This document shows, piece by piece, positions 32,442 through 45,150 of a stretch of DNA of 64,000 nt (the first letter of the stretch is position 1; the number at the start of each line of letters is the position of its first letter). The position numbers and the translations under genes are program-made. The DNA is from Thamnaconus septentrionalis. Taxonomy: Eukaryota; Chordata; Actinopteri; Tetraodontiformes; Monacanthidae. Location of the stretch: NCBI GenBank assembly GCA_009823395.1, contig CM020513.1, positions 19,408,501 through 19,472,500 of the forward strand, given 5' to 3'. The notes under the pieces were generated by a model. The model was given only the letters and a program-made list of their open reading frames with translations. It was not told the DNA's origin and ran no database searches.

Positions 32442-34390
32442 GGGATTCACCTTCCCTTTGCCGGTCTAACGTGTACGTGGTGAGGCCATGGCGAGGAAAG
32501 AGTTTCAAGCCTGAGTCTCGGTGGGTGATGCAAGAATGACGCTCGGGGATGCACCAAACTGGACTCGACTGATTTATGATTAACTAAAGTCAAGGTGATT
32601 TTGGAGGTGACTGATTCATTTAGAGCTGGACTGATGTCCAATTATTTACTTTAACCTCTCCTGAATCTCTTTGGAAGGGCATTTTCACAATTTTTCATCT
32701 CAACCTTTCTTTTAAAAAGGCACAAGCTACCCTGAAAATTAATCTTGTCTGTTGTAATGTTCAAATGTCACTGAACTGCTGGTGTAGGGCCGCTTCCTGG
32801 CCTTGTTTGCTTCAGTTATGTGTTTGTATAGTGGTGAAGGAAAACTGAACTTTGCCCTTCTCTTACATATCTTATTTCACACACATTTTTTTTTTTTTAA
32901 ATCTTCCACCAGTATTAATTTTAGATCCTAAAATATTATGTTTAACCCACAAGCTGCTGACTCTCTGTTGGACATTATTCAATTTTATCAAAGTCTCTGG
33001 AGTTGCTGAAACACCTCTGAAATAGAACTAGCGTCGTCCATGTCTTCCACTGGTCGGTATGACAGGCAGGAAATGATACTTGCATTTACAGCTTGACAGG
33101 ATAAACAGGAGAGCAAGTATGCAGGCGATTAAAAAAAAAAATGCAGAAAGATGTGAACGATCAACGTGTTTGCATTTCCAGTTGCACGTTTGTGTATGAA
33201 CTTGCCTTGGATAGTCATTCGGAAAAGCAGAGGAAGAAGAACTCATCGGCGCGATATTTTGTTTAAACCCAGGCCTGTTTAATTCCGTTCATAACTGGAA
33301 GTTGAGTCCCTCTTATGGATGCAGCTGTTTTTGGACTATTCAAGCTGCTTGATCGAACGTCTTGTCTTTTTAAAAAACAAAGTCAAATCTTGGAAGTACC
33401 TGAAGCCGCTTTCTAGCGTGTCTCCGGAAACAAGATGGATTTCAACAAATCCTTTTTCAGCTACTCTTTTCTTAAGCCTCATCTCTATTTCTGCACCCTG
33501 TACTATAACCCAGGTTACAGTACGAGGCGGTGTAACCAAGCAAAACAAAGAACCATACAAAAATCATAGACTCGGCGCTTGACTGCGCTGCCAAGGTTCA
33601 TTTAGAGGCAAAGTTATTCATATCACTATTCAGACCATGATGGATTTTAAAACAGTTCAGACCATAGTGTAAAATCAACTTATTCCCATCACTTACTTTC
33701 ACACAAACCAAGCAATAATATTGTCTGTAGTACTGTAGCTGTGATTCTCTGAAACTCTTCACACTTCAAAATCCACATTACTAACGAAAAATCCTCTCTG
33801 CAATTTCTGCCACTTGAATAGAAACAAAAGTTGGCCGATTCTCGTCTTGTCTGACACGTCCCTGGAGGCTGTAAACATTCGGGAGGAGAGAAACATTTAC
33901 AGAATGACACCTCATAAAGTTGTAATGGCTTTGGAAAAGTGTTGCATTATGGTTAAATCGTCCCGATGAGCTAACGTTGCGCTTCAGCTCCTGTGGGGTC
34001 CAACTCGTTTCCAGAAACATTCAACTACTCTGTGTTCAACGGGTGAGGAAAGGGGAAATGTCAAAGTCGCCATAAATCCTTAAGGCGTAATGAACAGAAC
34101 ACCTTTCACATTGCACACATCCATCCCACCCAAGATGATTAATTCCACTTTAATGATTCAGACCATCGACAAAAAGCCTTTAAATAATACTGGAATCACT
34201 TCCTGGAGGGCGTGTGACAGACCTGGGGGGCTTTGAAAATTTATACAGGGGCCTAAACAGTCGTACTGTGAGGGCTGGTGTAGCGACATGATTAATTATC
34301 ACTCTGTAGATTTATTGGAGTAATCCTCATTGCCATTCTCTCTTTCTAAACACTCACCGCTGTACTTTGGCTGTCGCAGCTGTGCAGAGT

Positions 34391-34394
<4 letters not shown>

Positions 34395-34426
<32 letters not shown>
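34395..34426 (+). repeat. (TG)n microsatellite
   Basis: About 16 TG units. Confidence 0.95.
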
Positions 34427-34430
<4 letters not shown>

Positions 34431-34510
34431 GTTGTTTTTGTTTGTGAAGTCCTACACTGCTGAAACACACCCTGGTAGAGCTCTATGGGGTTGTGGCAGT
34501 CAAACACTGA

Positions 34511-34547
34511 CACATTTGAAAATGATGAAAAGAGGACCAGCTGCGGT
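34511..34547 (+). repeat. 37-bp direct repeat, left copy
   Basis: CACATTTGAAAATGATGAAA plus AGAGGACCAGCTGCGGT. It recurs at 35001-35037 with three mismatches and flanks a 453-bp segment. Confidence 0.9.
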
Positions 34548-34577
34548 TGGTCAGTGCATGTAAGCCTGACTCATCAG

Positions 34578-34608
34578 TATGGCTTACTATTGCATATAGT
34601 AAGCCATA
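34578..34608. repeat. Perfect inverted repeat, 13-bp arms
   Basis: TATGGCTTACTAT, then loop TGCAT, then ATAGTAAGCCATA. It lies inside the segment bounded by the 37-bp direct repeats. Confidence 0.9.
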
Positions 34609-34814
34609 GTACATGTATGCAAAAACAATGAGTCTGTGGGATAACGATACCTGGGGGTTACTTGAGAGCAATGGAAATGGAACAGAGAATTGTAAGAGTG
34701 ACACGGTGAAAAATAAAGAAGAAGTTGGGGAAAGTTTTGCAGTGAGGGCAGTCAACCTTTTTATGGTGCTATGAAATGTGACTCCTAACGGCTCCAAATA
34801 AAGCACGAGAGCAG

Positions 34815-34998
34815 GTAGGTGCGCTTTGCGGCGCATTTGCGACACATTCACGGGCGCAGCCCGTCACAACGCGGCGCAACGCGCTTGCTGGCACTTGGCG
34901 GCGCTTCCGTGTCCAGTGTGAAGCTGGTGTTGCATTGATGTTGTCCATCGATGTTGTCCGTCAATGTAACATAATGTGTCGCGGCGCTTCGCGGCTTC
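34815..34998. mobile_element. GC-rich MITE-like segment
   Basis: This CpG-rich block (GCGCTTTGCGGCGCATTTGC at one side, GTCGCGGCGCTTCGCGG at the other) sits in AT-rich surroundings. Its ends are roughly complementary (GCGACACATT versus AATGTGTCGC), as in foldback/MITE elements. Boundaries are approximate. Confidence 0.4.
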
Positions 34999-35000
34999 CA

Positions 35001-35037
35001 CACATTTGAAAATGATGAAAAGATGACCAACTGCAGT
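35001..35037 (+). repeat. 37-bp direct repeat, right copy
   Basis: CACATTTGAAAATGATGAAA plus AGATGACCAACTGCAGT. It matches 34511-34547 at 34 of 37 positions. Confidence 0.9.
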
Positions 35038-36852
35038 ACAAAAGAATGAATTGCAGAGCAGAAGAGAGGTGAGAGCTCAACTGTTGGGAGATAAACCCTG
35101 CCGCTCTATTCTTGACTCCAGGTCTCCCTTGGGTACCACTCTTATGTCTCTGGTTCCCCGGAGTCGCACATCCTCGTCTGTATGTGCGCGCAGAAGGCCC
35201 AGCCTCTAATTACCTGGCGGCGGCTTGGATTATCTCTCTCCTCAGTCAACCCATCGATTTCCACTTCATCAGTCCCTGCTAACCCCCTCACTCATTGCCA
35301 GATTGTTCCTCTATTTAGGCGCCTGTCTTGCAGGCCTGGCCACGCACACGCATTATTGATTGGTCGACGATTGGCTGTCGCTCTCTGCAACATCAAATCA
35401 CGTGGAGTAGCTAGCCACATCCTCACTCATTCCAGGCTTGTACGCTTTGGCTCTCGCCAAGGTCAACCTCATGTTGTCAACCTACCCTTAGCCATCATAT
35501 CAGCAGCATTATCAGCTTGTTACACATGTATGCTGTAGATTTGTATCATTCGTTTTGAATGTATATGCCTATGCCTGTACTGCTTTTCAGCACATCATTT
35601 AGTTAATCACGTAAACATCTACTTGCTCGTTGAAGTGATTCATTGATAATTGCATGAAATGTCGAAATATTTCCATCCACATGATAATTATATAACAGTT
35701 CGATTTTGGAAACTTTGAAGAAGCACAGTCAAAACAAAGACAGTTCAGATCCCATAATTAATGTTGGCCTGGTAGGGGAAAAGTCTGTTTGAAGCATCTC
35801 CAAACACACAGTTCAAAGTTTCACTGGTCTGGATTAATGATGTTCTCTGAGAGAAGATTGTATGGTTATTCACTGTCTAGACGCCTCTATTTTTGGCCAA
35901 AATAATATCTTTTGCGGAAAGACAACAGCTCATTTTCAAATCAATTTTAGTAAAGTCTCTCAACAATGCTTCGCACTTGCACAGTGACAGTGCTGACGTG
36001 TTGGTTATTCAGGTCCACCTCTGACCGGCTTTGTTTGCAGTTTGTTAAATCGCGATTCTGCCTCTTTCATTTGTTTCATGGTATCTAACAAAGACGTCAA
36101 TAAAGGACGAATAATCTCCGCCGCCAGTCGTCGCAGCTTTTTGTCTGTGGCACAAAGGGGCCGCGGAGCGACTCCGTTCAGTGCTGATATACATCAGGAG
36201 CGTTCCATTTCATTAGACCTCTTGACTGACGGGGGAGCATCCAGCTATACAAAATACTCCACAGTGTCTGGCAGAGGTTCAGCACATCCTAGAAAAAAAA
36301 TTGAAAGAATAAAAAACAAAGTTCCCGGCATTCCTGAGGGTCTAATTTCTAAGAGGCGCTTGCACATTAACAAAAGTACAGCTGTCACCGCTTCTTAAAA
36401 AATGTGCCTTGGCGAATGGCTTTGGTTTAATGAGTAATATGTCAATTTAAAATCCGAACGGTAACGAAAAAGATACGGCAGTTATTTCAGACCCAAATTT
36501 AATATGCCAACTATTAATCACTCAAAGCCGAGCCGGATCTTTTCCTTGAATATATTTAACATTAAGCAGTAACTGTTGAAGAAATGAATGGAGGAACTGA
36601 GCTATAGAGATGAAGACACGAGGTAAAGAGACTGATTAATCATTAATGTTAAACTCGAGCTCTCACCCGCTCTCACCCCACCGAGAACGCATGGCACTCT
36701 TTGGTGTAGGTCACCATGTCTGCTGGTGTTAATTGGGGTTTCAACGCTTGCAATGTTTGCTCCGCAGCGTATTTATGAAAGCTTAATAAGCCATCTTTCC
36801 TGAATCTGCAGCTGTGTTGTTCACTGGAGAAAAGGCCAACATGACAGCAAGC

Positions 36853-36894
36853 AACCTCTTCCACGACTCCCAGCATGGAGTCGTGGAAGAGGTT
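36853..36894. repeat. Perfect hairpin, 18-bp arms and 6-nt loop
   Basis: AACCTCTTCCACGACTCC, loop CAGCAT, then the exact reverse complement. The stem is too short for a typical pre-miRNA, and no transposon end features were seen. Confidence 0.92.
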
Positions 36895-38244
36895 ACTCGT
36901 TAGCTGAGACATGCGTTACTTGAGGTGTGATATGATTTGAGGCATTAGTGTGCAACAGACTTTGGTCAGTCAGGAGAACAGTAACCAGAGGGCTGCCACA
37001 GGGAGCGCTGTTGTGCAAAACGGGGCTGGAAAAAATCAGATCAGTATACAACTGTCTAAGTTTTGCACACGTTCATGGTCATGTTACTGTTCTGCTTCCA
37101 GTGTTGGATGTTATTTTATCCATTCCTATTTCAGCTAGCTTGTGTTGTCAGGTTCAATAAAATCTGCCTGAGCCCTTCACAATCAGCAGAGCAGGCTCCT
37201 GTGCGCTGGAAGTGAACAGACACAGTCAGTCGCCACAGCCAATCTGATCTGAAGTCTGCGCCACCGAGGCCAGCTGGAAGGTCTTACGCTGAACTTGACA
37301 TTTATGCATCCTGGGATTGGATAAACACTCGTGAGAGGCTGAAAACGCAGCGCTTGGCAAAATATCTGAAAGAAATCCAGAGATACGTCGATCTACTAAT
37401 CTATATGATTATGACTTTTTGCCCTGAATCCATCTGTATTATTTCACAATCCAATTTGTGGTGAGAAAATACCAAGGGCTGTTTAGACATATGAAAAATG
37501 TTTTCCAAAGCTTCTTTGCATTAAATTCAAAGCAGGCCAGTCATATGTTTTAATATTATTTTTGTCAATTAGCAGCAGCTCCAGACAGTCCCAAGATGCA
37601 CCCTGGCGTTGAACTAAACTCTTTCACAGGTTGCTCTGCAGTTAATGCAAAAACATATTTTTATCAGCCTTGCAATGTTGTTCTTTATTCTTCTTCTCTA
37701 ATGTTGAAATGTCCTCTTGTTTGATAAAACTGTGGCTACTCCAGCATTCACACTAATCCTTTGGCAGGAGCTGAGTTCACACTTGCTTCCCATATTTCTT
37801 CCTCTGTGGTTTTTAAGGGCACTTTGCAGCAGCTTCTGTCCACATTATAAAAAAAAACCCAAAAAAAACAAAAACACTGATCGGTTACATAATACTCTCA
37901 GTGACTAAAAATACTTTAGATTGGAATTTGGAAAGCTGTATATGTTGAGATTTCAGAATTGTAGAAGATGGCAAGCGGTTTTTTTTTTTTTTTTTTAGCT
38001 CTAAGTCTGTTCATTATTATCATCTAATCTATCTATCTAAAGTTTTGCACTATTTACCCGGGCAAAACCTGAGCTAGCAGTGTCAACATTGTACACTTAA
38101 AGTGCTTTTGGTAAAAATAAACCTCTACGAGCAAATGTGGTTCGGTGGATGAAAGGACTCTCGACTTGAACTGCTTCAAAGAGCAATTATTTAAATAGAG
38201 AAATAAAAGACCTTAAAAGATAAGCAGAATGGAATACGTGAATT

Positions 38245-38275
38245 TGTGTGTTGTGTGTGTGTGTGTGTGTGTGTG
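38245..38275 (+). repeat. (TG)n microsatellite
   Basis: About 14 TG units with one interruption. Confidence 0.95.
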
Positions 38276-41200
38276 GTTTCAATGAAGATCATTCCGCTAC
38301 ATGCTGCGTGCAGATCTTGGTGTCCACTGCTGTCAGACTGAGACGTTTCGTCAAAGTGACATGGAAATGTTTGGCAGTGCTCAGCTGGTGGCCCCTGGAG
38401 TGAGACTGTGTGTCGTGCCAACAGAGATTCACTCACGTCCTGCACTTGCCATGAGATTAGTTTCAAAAAAAGGTTTGCAGCCACTGTGTTCAGGCAGGTG
38501 TGTCTGTTTTCCGAGTCACTCCAGGAAAACAGAAACACAGAACTACAGTATGTTCCAGTTGAAAAGTTCTATTTTCACAGAGCCCAAAGGACACTGCTGT
38601 TCATTTTGATTCCTCTTCTTGCAGCGCCCGTGGTGAGCGTATACTTTGGTAGGGGGCTGTACACTCGCAGCAACAGTGCAGTGCTCATAGTAAGCACAAC
38701 TGTTGACAAAGCTATATGCTAATTGTGGATGTCCTCTGCAGTGGAGAAAATAAAAACACAACCATAGCGAAAGTCCAACTTTACAACAAAGTGATATTGC
38801 CAGTTGTGGATGGTAGGGAGGTGAACAGCCACAGCGATAGTTTATTTCTTTATTCATTACAATCAAGGGTTCGGAAAGGAGCAGGTTAAAGAAAACTTAT
38901 AATACCTGCTCCTGTCTTAAAACAGTCAACTTACGTCCGATGAGTTTCCATCATCAAGAAAAAAGACAAAACAAAACAAATCCAAAATCCAGAAATAGTT
39001 ATTTCATCACAAGCTTTTATATAATGGTCCTATTCTCTGCTTATACATTTTTTTAAACTGAAAAATTGCGCAAAGTCATAACGGTGAAGTGCATGCACCA
39101 TTGCCCAGTCTAGCCAACCTGGTTTTAAAACCTGACTGTCTTTGCCAGTTTGGCGCCCAAACGCACCGTGATGCTGTGACACACAGACTGAGATAACTGC
39201 ATTCTATTAAGAGACATAACGCAGCTTTTGGAAGAACATAATGCAGCGTATCTAGTTTTCATCATAACAACAAGATTTGAGCCTGACTGGTCAAACTGGC
39301 CAGTCAGGTCCTACGCTTAATTCGTTTTCAGGTGTAAAACTTTCTCCATTGCCCAGCAGAGTGCCAGTCATTGTGAAGTGAACCTTAAAATAACACCTGG
39401 CGCCGAGCCCGCCGCCAATCAATACTTGGGGGTGTAACCGGGGGACAGCGAGCAAACACCCTGTTTCCTGCTGCTGTCCGAACAAGTCTACCCACTGCAG
39501 CTCCAGCGGCACTCTGAAAGTGAAATAGAAATAGATTAGTTGCTTTGTGGCTCCGGCAAGAGAGGGAAATGGCCTGAAGCAATAACAAATGTTGTCTCCT
39601 GTGAGGAAAAATGCATTCGTTGAGTTCATTGGAGGTCAGGAAAACACAACATGCACCTTGTTGAATGTTGGACGTCGTTTGACCAAAACGACATGGCAAG
39701 CTGCTTTCAAGGTCCCTCCTGTAAAATTCATGTACTTTATGTTTTGCTACACGCATATGTTTGGTTTCTGTTCTATCAGTGAACCTCCCATGAATGAGAA
39801 AAGACTTCTCCTGGTTGCTCCACTGCTCAGAGAGCGTGTGCTTAAACACACAGTGGTGGAAATCAGCCCTTCATGATGTCAGAGAGGGGACTGATACATT
39901 TCCCTGGTTAGTGAGAAATGTTTGACCTGAGTATTGCAGAACAAACGATCCGTTTTGGCTGAAAGCTGAAAAACAGGTGGTTTTTGCAAAAGGCTGGAAA
40001 CAAACTGCCTAATATCAGAGGTTTCTGAGTTTTAGGAAGATCTCAAATACTATTAAATTGACATGAGAAAAACAATTATCAAAAATTTTATATGCATGTT
40101 GTGAAAGCAGCCTTGCGACTGATGATGCAATCAGATCATGATTGAAAGAACAAGTTTTTTCTCTAATATGAACTTTTGCCCTTACTGTAATGTAATTATA
40201 ATTACAACATGTTTTATGGTAGTCATTTTAATGAGCAATTTCCAACTATTAAGACATTGCAAGAGACATCTGACTTTAAAATGTTAATCTTTCAATTCAG
40301 TAAACAGCTGAGCCGAGGTAAGCACTTAAATGCAAAATGGCTCTTTTTAAGGTCACCCTCTCGTCTCAAACTGTTCCTGTCTGCAGCTCGGCAGGAAGTG
40401 CGTCTTTACCTTTTAAAGCTCAAAACACCCCCAGCGTGATACTCGCTCCAGACAAGTTCTGAAAGTGAACCTTAACATTTGCTGCTGGCAGAATAGCGAC
40501 AGACTGGCAGCCTCGAGCACCGTTTCAATGGTGCCAAATTACAGCCGCGTCACCGAACACTGGAAAAATTGCCATGTGACTTGATTCGAAAACGTTGGGA
40601 TTGGCTCACTGATGTGATGTAGAAATAATTGTATTGCCTGTATTTAACGTTCTCCAGCCACTCTAGCGCCGCTCTGTCTGGATGGACTGTCACTGGAAAC
40701 CAGTTTGTTTACCGCTGCCTCGCTGAACCCAGTGAGGGCAACTATGCAAGAATGGAGATAGAAATAATAATAAAACAAAACCTCCTGCGAGGTCAGCTTG
40801 ATGAGTTATGCATGCTTGCAGGTCTTGGTGCTGACCACTGTCCTCACCCAGACCTTCTTCCTTGACCACCTTCCTTCACACTGCACCTGCCACATGGGTC
40901 GCAGCCGTAAATCACCTCTATAAAGTTACCTTAGTATGAACAGCCTGGCCTTGGTTGGTTCGTTTACATGTCTGTCCGTGACATGCAATGTTTATTTCAG
41001 GCTCAGAGATCAGCCACCTGATGCCACACCGCCCACTAGTGGTATGGAGGTGGTTAAGGTGGCTAGTTTCCACATGTTGAGAAGCTTTCATCATATATAT
41101 GTTGCACAAGTCACATTTAGAAGGCCTGTTGAGTTCTGCTGTGCAATATGATCAGCCATCAATATGTGTTATGTGCATTTACGGATAAACTCCTCTTATT

Positions 41201-41856
41201 ACGCGGTTGTTACCACATTTTCGCCTCATTTTCAGGAAAACAATCCCTTGACTTCCTGGGTGACTTATATTTGAACTCCACGCTGATGTCAGTGGTGATT
41301 TACTCATAGCAGTTTATTATATTTCCATCCATTGACTTATAATCCAACTACCTCCGAAGTGCAAACCTTCGGCTGCTTCTCGTGAGAGAAAATTCCTCTC
41401 ACTAAGTGTGTATGTGTGTGCACAGGCTTTCACTCTTGACTCTCATTCAAACGAACAGGTAGTTTAAAATTGGCCGTCAACACTGTGCGATATTGCTTCG
41501 GAAAGCTTTGAAGTCGAACATCAGGCTCACTTCCGAGCACGTTCAAGACGACCGTGCTCGAACCTCTTTAGCAGGCCTCAAAAATGAGGCGTCAGCGCCG
41601 AAGAGAATCGGTAACAGTTTGCTTCTGTCTTGAGACAAAGTGAGGCAGACGAGGGATGGCGGGAGGATGGACGCGCGAGCTGATTGATGGACAGACAGCA
41701 GCAGGGGGGAAGGGGTCTTAATTTTTCAGATCTAATGTATTATTTATACCTGAGACGAGTCGGCTGGATCTGCCAGAGTGCTCTTGGGTAAATGGAGAGT
41801 TTTCCAATTCAGTGCAATGTATGTGTGTGGGTTCATCTCAGAGAGAGAGGAGAGAG

Positions 41857-41882
41857 TGTGTGTGTGTGTGTGTGTGTGTGTG
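41857..41882 (+). repeat. (TG)n microsatellite
   Basis: About 13 TG units, preceded by a short GA run (41841-41856). Confidence 0.95.
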
Positions 41883-42032
41883 ATTGGAGAAGCTGTGGAT
41901 GAAAGACAAAGATGAAAGAAGCAGCCTGGAGGCTTTAAGTGTGAGATCCATCAGTTAGTGGTGCCAGACTCTGAAGTTACTTTAGCTCTCAGGTAGGAAC
42001 CCTGGGTGGCCAGCAATCAGAGGGCTCTGTGT

Positions 42033-42035
<3 letters not shown>

Positions 42036-42075
<40 letters not shown>
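42036..42075 (+). repeat. (TG)n microsatellite
   Basis: About 20 TG units. Confidence 0.95.
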
Positions 42076-42077
<2 letters not shown>

Positions 42078-43053
42078 CAGGTTAAAGTCAAAAACAAGGA
42101 CACACAGGGCTTAAAAGGATGAGAAACATTGGTCACACAGATGCTTTCTGAAACGTGCAAGCACACAATTTCCAATGCAGCAGGAGCCCGTTGAAAAACT
42201 GACTGTTAAAAAAAATGAAATCTGATTCCCATAAGCATTTTCATTGTTTGTTTGTTTTTAGTTACGAGTTATGCAGAAAATGCATACAGAGGAAATTGGA
42301 TAATGGAAACATAATGCTAAATAATTAGTGACGATGCAAATATTGAATCCGCAGGTGACTTTATGAAATATCTGCAGCTTCTCCATGACGAGCAGCTTCG
42401 TTGCCGGTAGAAAAAACAAACTGATACATGTAAACAAATGCCAAGACCAAAATATTAAAATATTCCAAATGGCCTTGAACAAACACACGCAGTGTTTCTA
42501 CCTGTAGCCTAGAGGTAAACTCCCAAGCAAACAGGAGAGTTCTTGCCAAGGCTGTTTAATAATAATTATCTTTCGCAAAGACGATTGTTAGCAAAAAATA
42601 TGTAAAGACAAACAAACAAACAAAAATAAAATTCAAACCTTAAACCACACTTTGAAATTGGGGTTGGTGGTCTTGTCTGCACGGCTCGGTACGGGTGTGT
42701 TTCCATTGCAACTTGGTAGCAGCTCAGCTGGGGTGTATTTACCACAGCAAGGTGGGCCTAGATTTCCTTGAAGTTTCTTATGCTGTCAGTGTCCCCGGGC
42801 TCACATGTTTTACCATTTTGTATTTACAAGAGAACAACTTTCCATTAGGCTGTGATGGAGGTTACAACCAGACACACAGCTGAATTATAATTCATATTGC
42901 AAGTCAGCCCTCTTCAGGACACAATTTATGAATTGTGGTTGCTGCAGCCAGAATATCTGATTAGAACTGTGCTTAAAAAAATGATTTTTTTTAAAATTTT
43001 TTTTGCTTTGCTGTTTAGTCTAGTGTGTGATTTTTTTGTTTTCTTTTTTCCAG

Positions 43054-43203
43054 GCCTTGTCTTGTGAAGTTCAGTGTGGGTCTGAGAGCGGCGGAGACCC
43101 CCAGGAGCAAGACTTGGCTCAGGCAGCCAGTGTTTTCATCTGTAGGTCTGGCAGGGAGGTCCGCGGTTGGGTGACCTCCATAACCTTCTTCCAGCTCCTT
43201 TGA
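43054..43203 (+). CDS. Putative terminal coding exon of the unidentified plus-strand gene
   Basis: After a long pyrimidine tract ending TTTTTTCCAG the frame is open in phase 0 for 49 codons to the TGA at 43201-43203. It begins ALSCEVQCGSESGGDPQEQD and ends GWVTSITFFQLL, with three cysteines. Phase 0 matches the donor at 18897, so the two exons can be joined. An AATAAA lies 55 bp after the stop. I do not recognise the protein. It could also be an exon of a separate small gene or a partly non-coding 3' exon. Confidence 0.45.
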   Translation, partial: ALSCEVQCGSESGGDPQEQDLAQAASVFICRSGREVRGWVTSITFFQLL

Positions 43204-43257
43204 TCTGTATGCAGAATTTCATGTCCTGGAGAATAACTTTTTTTTTTTTTTTTTTTA

Positions 43258-43263
43258 AATAAA
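43258..43263 (+). terminator. Putative polyadenylation signal (AATAAA)
   Basis: It lies 55 bp downstream of the TGA at 43203, after a poly-T run. It supports 43054 onward being a 3'-terminal exon. Confidence 0.5.
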
Positions 43264-45150
43264 ATATTCTGTAAAGTGCTGCGCTTCTACCACTTTTATG
43301 AAAATGTGTTTTGCTCTACTCCAACAATATTATCCCTACGAAACTGAGAAATCGACTTGTTGCAATAACAGTAATTGTTGCCACCACTGCTGAACAATGA
43401 AAATACCAGGTTTCTACTTTGACTGTTCAGTGTTCATTTTTATAATTTAAGCCCAGACTTTTTGTGGCTGCACAAAACTAAACTGTTCATCTTCGTTTTA
43501 TTGATTTATGTCAGGCGAGTATATTTCTAAAAAAAAGAAACCTGAAGAACTCAGTTTTGTGTGTTTCTTGAAGCTATATTGATCCAGTTGATGAGAAGAG
43601 TGTTTTGGTTTTTGGCTAAGAAAATGTCTCAACTCTTACAGACTCTACCGTGAAAAACCTTGTCATGTCAATTGTGCAAATGCTTTTTCATCATTAAAAT
43701 GCTTTATTTCAGTTTCTGTGAGCCTTCTAGACCTCCTTGGGGCTTCTGTTAACAAACTAAGACCACTTGAGCACTAATCAGCAACGCTATGTATTAATGC
43801 CGGTCCCCTGGTAGTTGGCTGCCCTGTGGGTCATGAACTGAATTCCTTTAATTATGTCGTCCTTGGACGAAGCAAGAACAACAACAACTAATTCTAGTCT
43901 GTTTGAGTAGTTTTTGAATTGATGTTTAGCAAAGTCATTCTAATTGGTTAGTTGTTAGTTGATTGGTAACAAGTGAGTGACATTTAAACCTTCAAACGTT
44001 AGTTTAAATTGAATTGAAATTTATAATTATAGTTTCACTAATTATTGAATTATCCCAGCCATGAATCTGGAACAGTATACTACTTTGTCTTATGCCTTGT
44101 ATTGCATTTAAAAAAAAATATTGACGATACTGCAGCGTATTACAAGGATTTGACAGAAGTCACCAAAAAAATGTTGCTTTTGTGTAATTTCACACTTTGT
44201 CGACAGAACTCGAATGCAATCGAGACTGGTTTGGGACATGGACAAGTGTGATTTACGCCTACCAATGCCATCTGATTCTACACAGGCCAGATGGTGGGAA
44301 GACAGATTTTTATTTGACTGATTTGCTCCAGATTGCTCAGACCATAAAAAAGAGAAATACAACAGAATGACTATTTTTAAAGGGGCCATACATAAAATAA
44401 AAGCTCTAGCTGTCCTCTGCATGTATGCTCAAACAATCTGTCTCCCTGCTCGTCCTCGTTGGCCTCTGGCGAACACTGAAGCTCCACCAAGCAAACCAGG
44501 ATGTACCTGGGCCATGGCTTTGTTTGTGGTATACTGTCGAACGGCGAACTGAATACACAATATTGCAAGTTAGAGGAAGGCCCTCTTGGTATTGGTGGAA
44601 TATTGGCCGAGTTATTCATCCTGTGCCTCACATACCAAAGAGCGAGGCAGACTACAGAAGGCGCAGGCACTACGGGATTGGCTTCAGCGGGCAGTGTGTG
44701 TGTGGGAACAGGACTTGCATGTGCAAGTCCTGTTCTGAGGGCAGCCAGGAAGATGAGGAGGAGTTTCACATGCACAACACATGCACAACATGCAGGATAA
44801 CAGCACACACAGTGAGTGCACGTGACAAGACTTTTCCGCATTTTGGGTCTTGTGAAGTTGAATAAACAGCCAGCTGTCCATCCAACCATGTATTTTCACC
44901 CCAATTAGCTGCCTTGGTGTAAAGGTGTAGAGTGTGTATGTGAAGTGAATAAAGAGGAACTTGAGAGCTAGTTCAGGCAGCCAAACATGTACTTGCTGCT
45001 GCAATAAAACATTACAATCATGAGTTGTCGAACAGAACATGATGAATGAATGATATTTGATGGGTTTTTTGAAAAAAAAAAAAGTTGATTAAGAGTAAAC
45101 GAAAACGTGATATCTATGCACTGACATCGATTCCAACTCCAATTCTCAAC
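43264..45150. other. Intergenic region between the unidentified gene and galnt18
   Basis: About 1.9 kb without a coding-like exon. Two overlapping long open frames at 44377-44889 (one per strand) show no recognisable domain. A near-perfect hairpin sits at 44706-44735. The sequence becomes CpG-rich from about 45150. Confidence 0.5.
44706..44735. repeat. Palindrome with 14-bp perfect arms and 2-nt centre
   Basis: GAACAGGACTTGCA, then TG, then TGCAAGTCCTGTTC. It can form a cruciform or hairpin. It lies about 1.1 kb upstream of the galnt18 start codon. Confidence 0.92.

Larger units (their letters stand above)
18898..43053 (+). other. Putative 24-kb intron of the unidentified plus-strand gene
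   Basis: I found no convincing exon inside. It holds microsatellites (19444, 30842, 34395, 38245, 41857, 42036), degraded dispersed repeats (25085-25240, 30292-30830), a MITE-like element (32200-32441), a GC-rich insertion flanked by 37-bp direct repeats (34511-35037), and perfect hairpins (34578, 36853). Several non-repetitive, GC-mixed stretches (24080-24300, 28800-28930, 35190-35420, 36060-36400) could be conserved enhancers, but conservation cannot be judged from one sequence. Confidence 0.45.

Noticed and set aside
35182..35538. 118-codon plus-strand open frame
   Set aside because: Odd composition, no family resemblance, and no splice signals. More likely non-coding DNA, possibly regulatory.
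38290..38722. Possible exon after CTTGCAG at about 38625
   Set aside because: Overlapping open frames show no coding bias, there is no matching donor, and nothing is recognisable.
44377..44889. Overlapping 146- and 170-codon open frames on opposite strands
   Set aside because: No domain, no splice or start context, and both are explained by low stop density plus the palindrome. Treated as non-coding.
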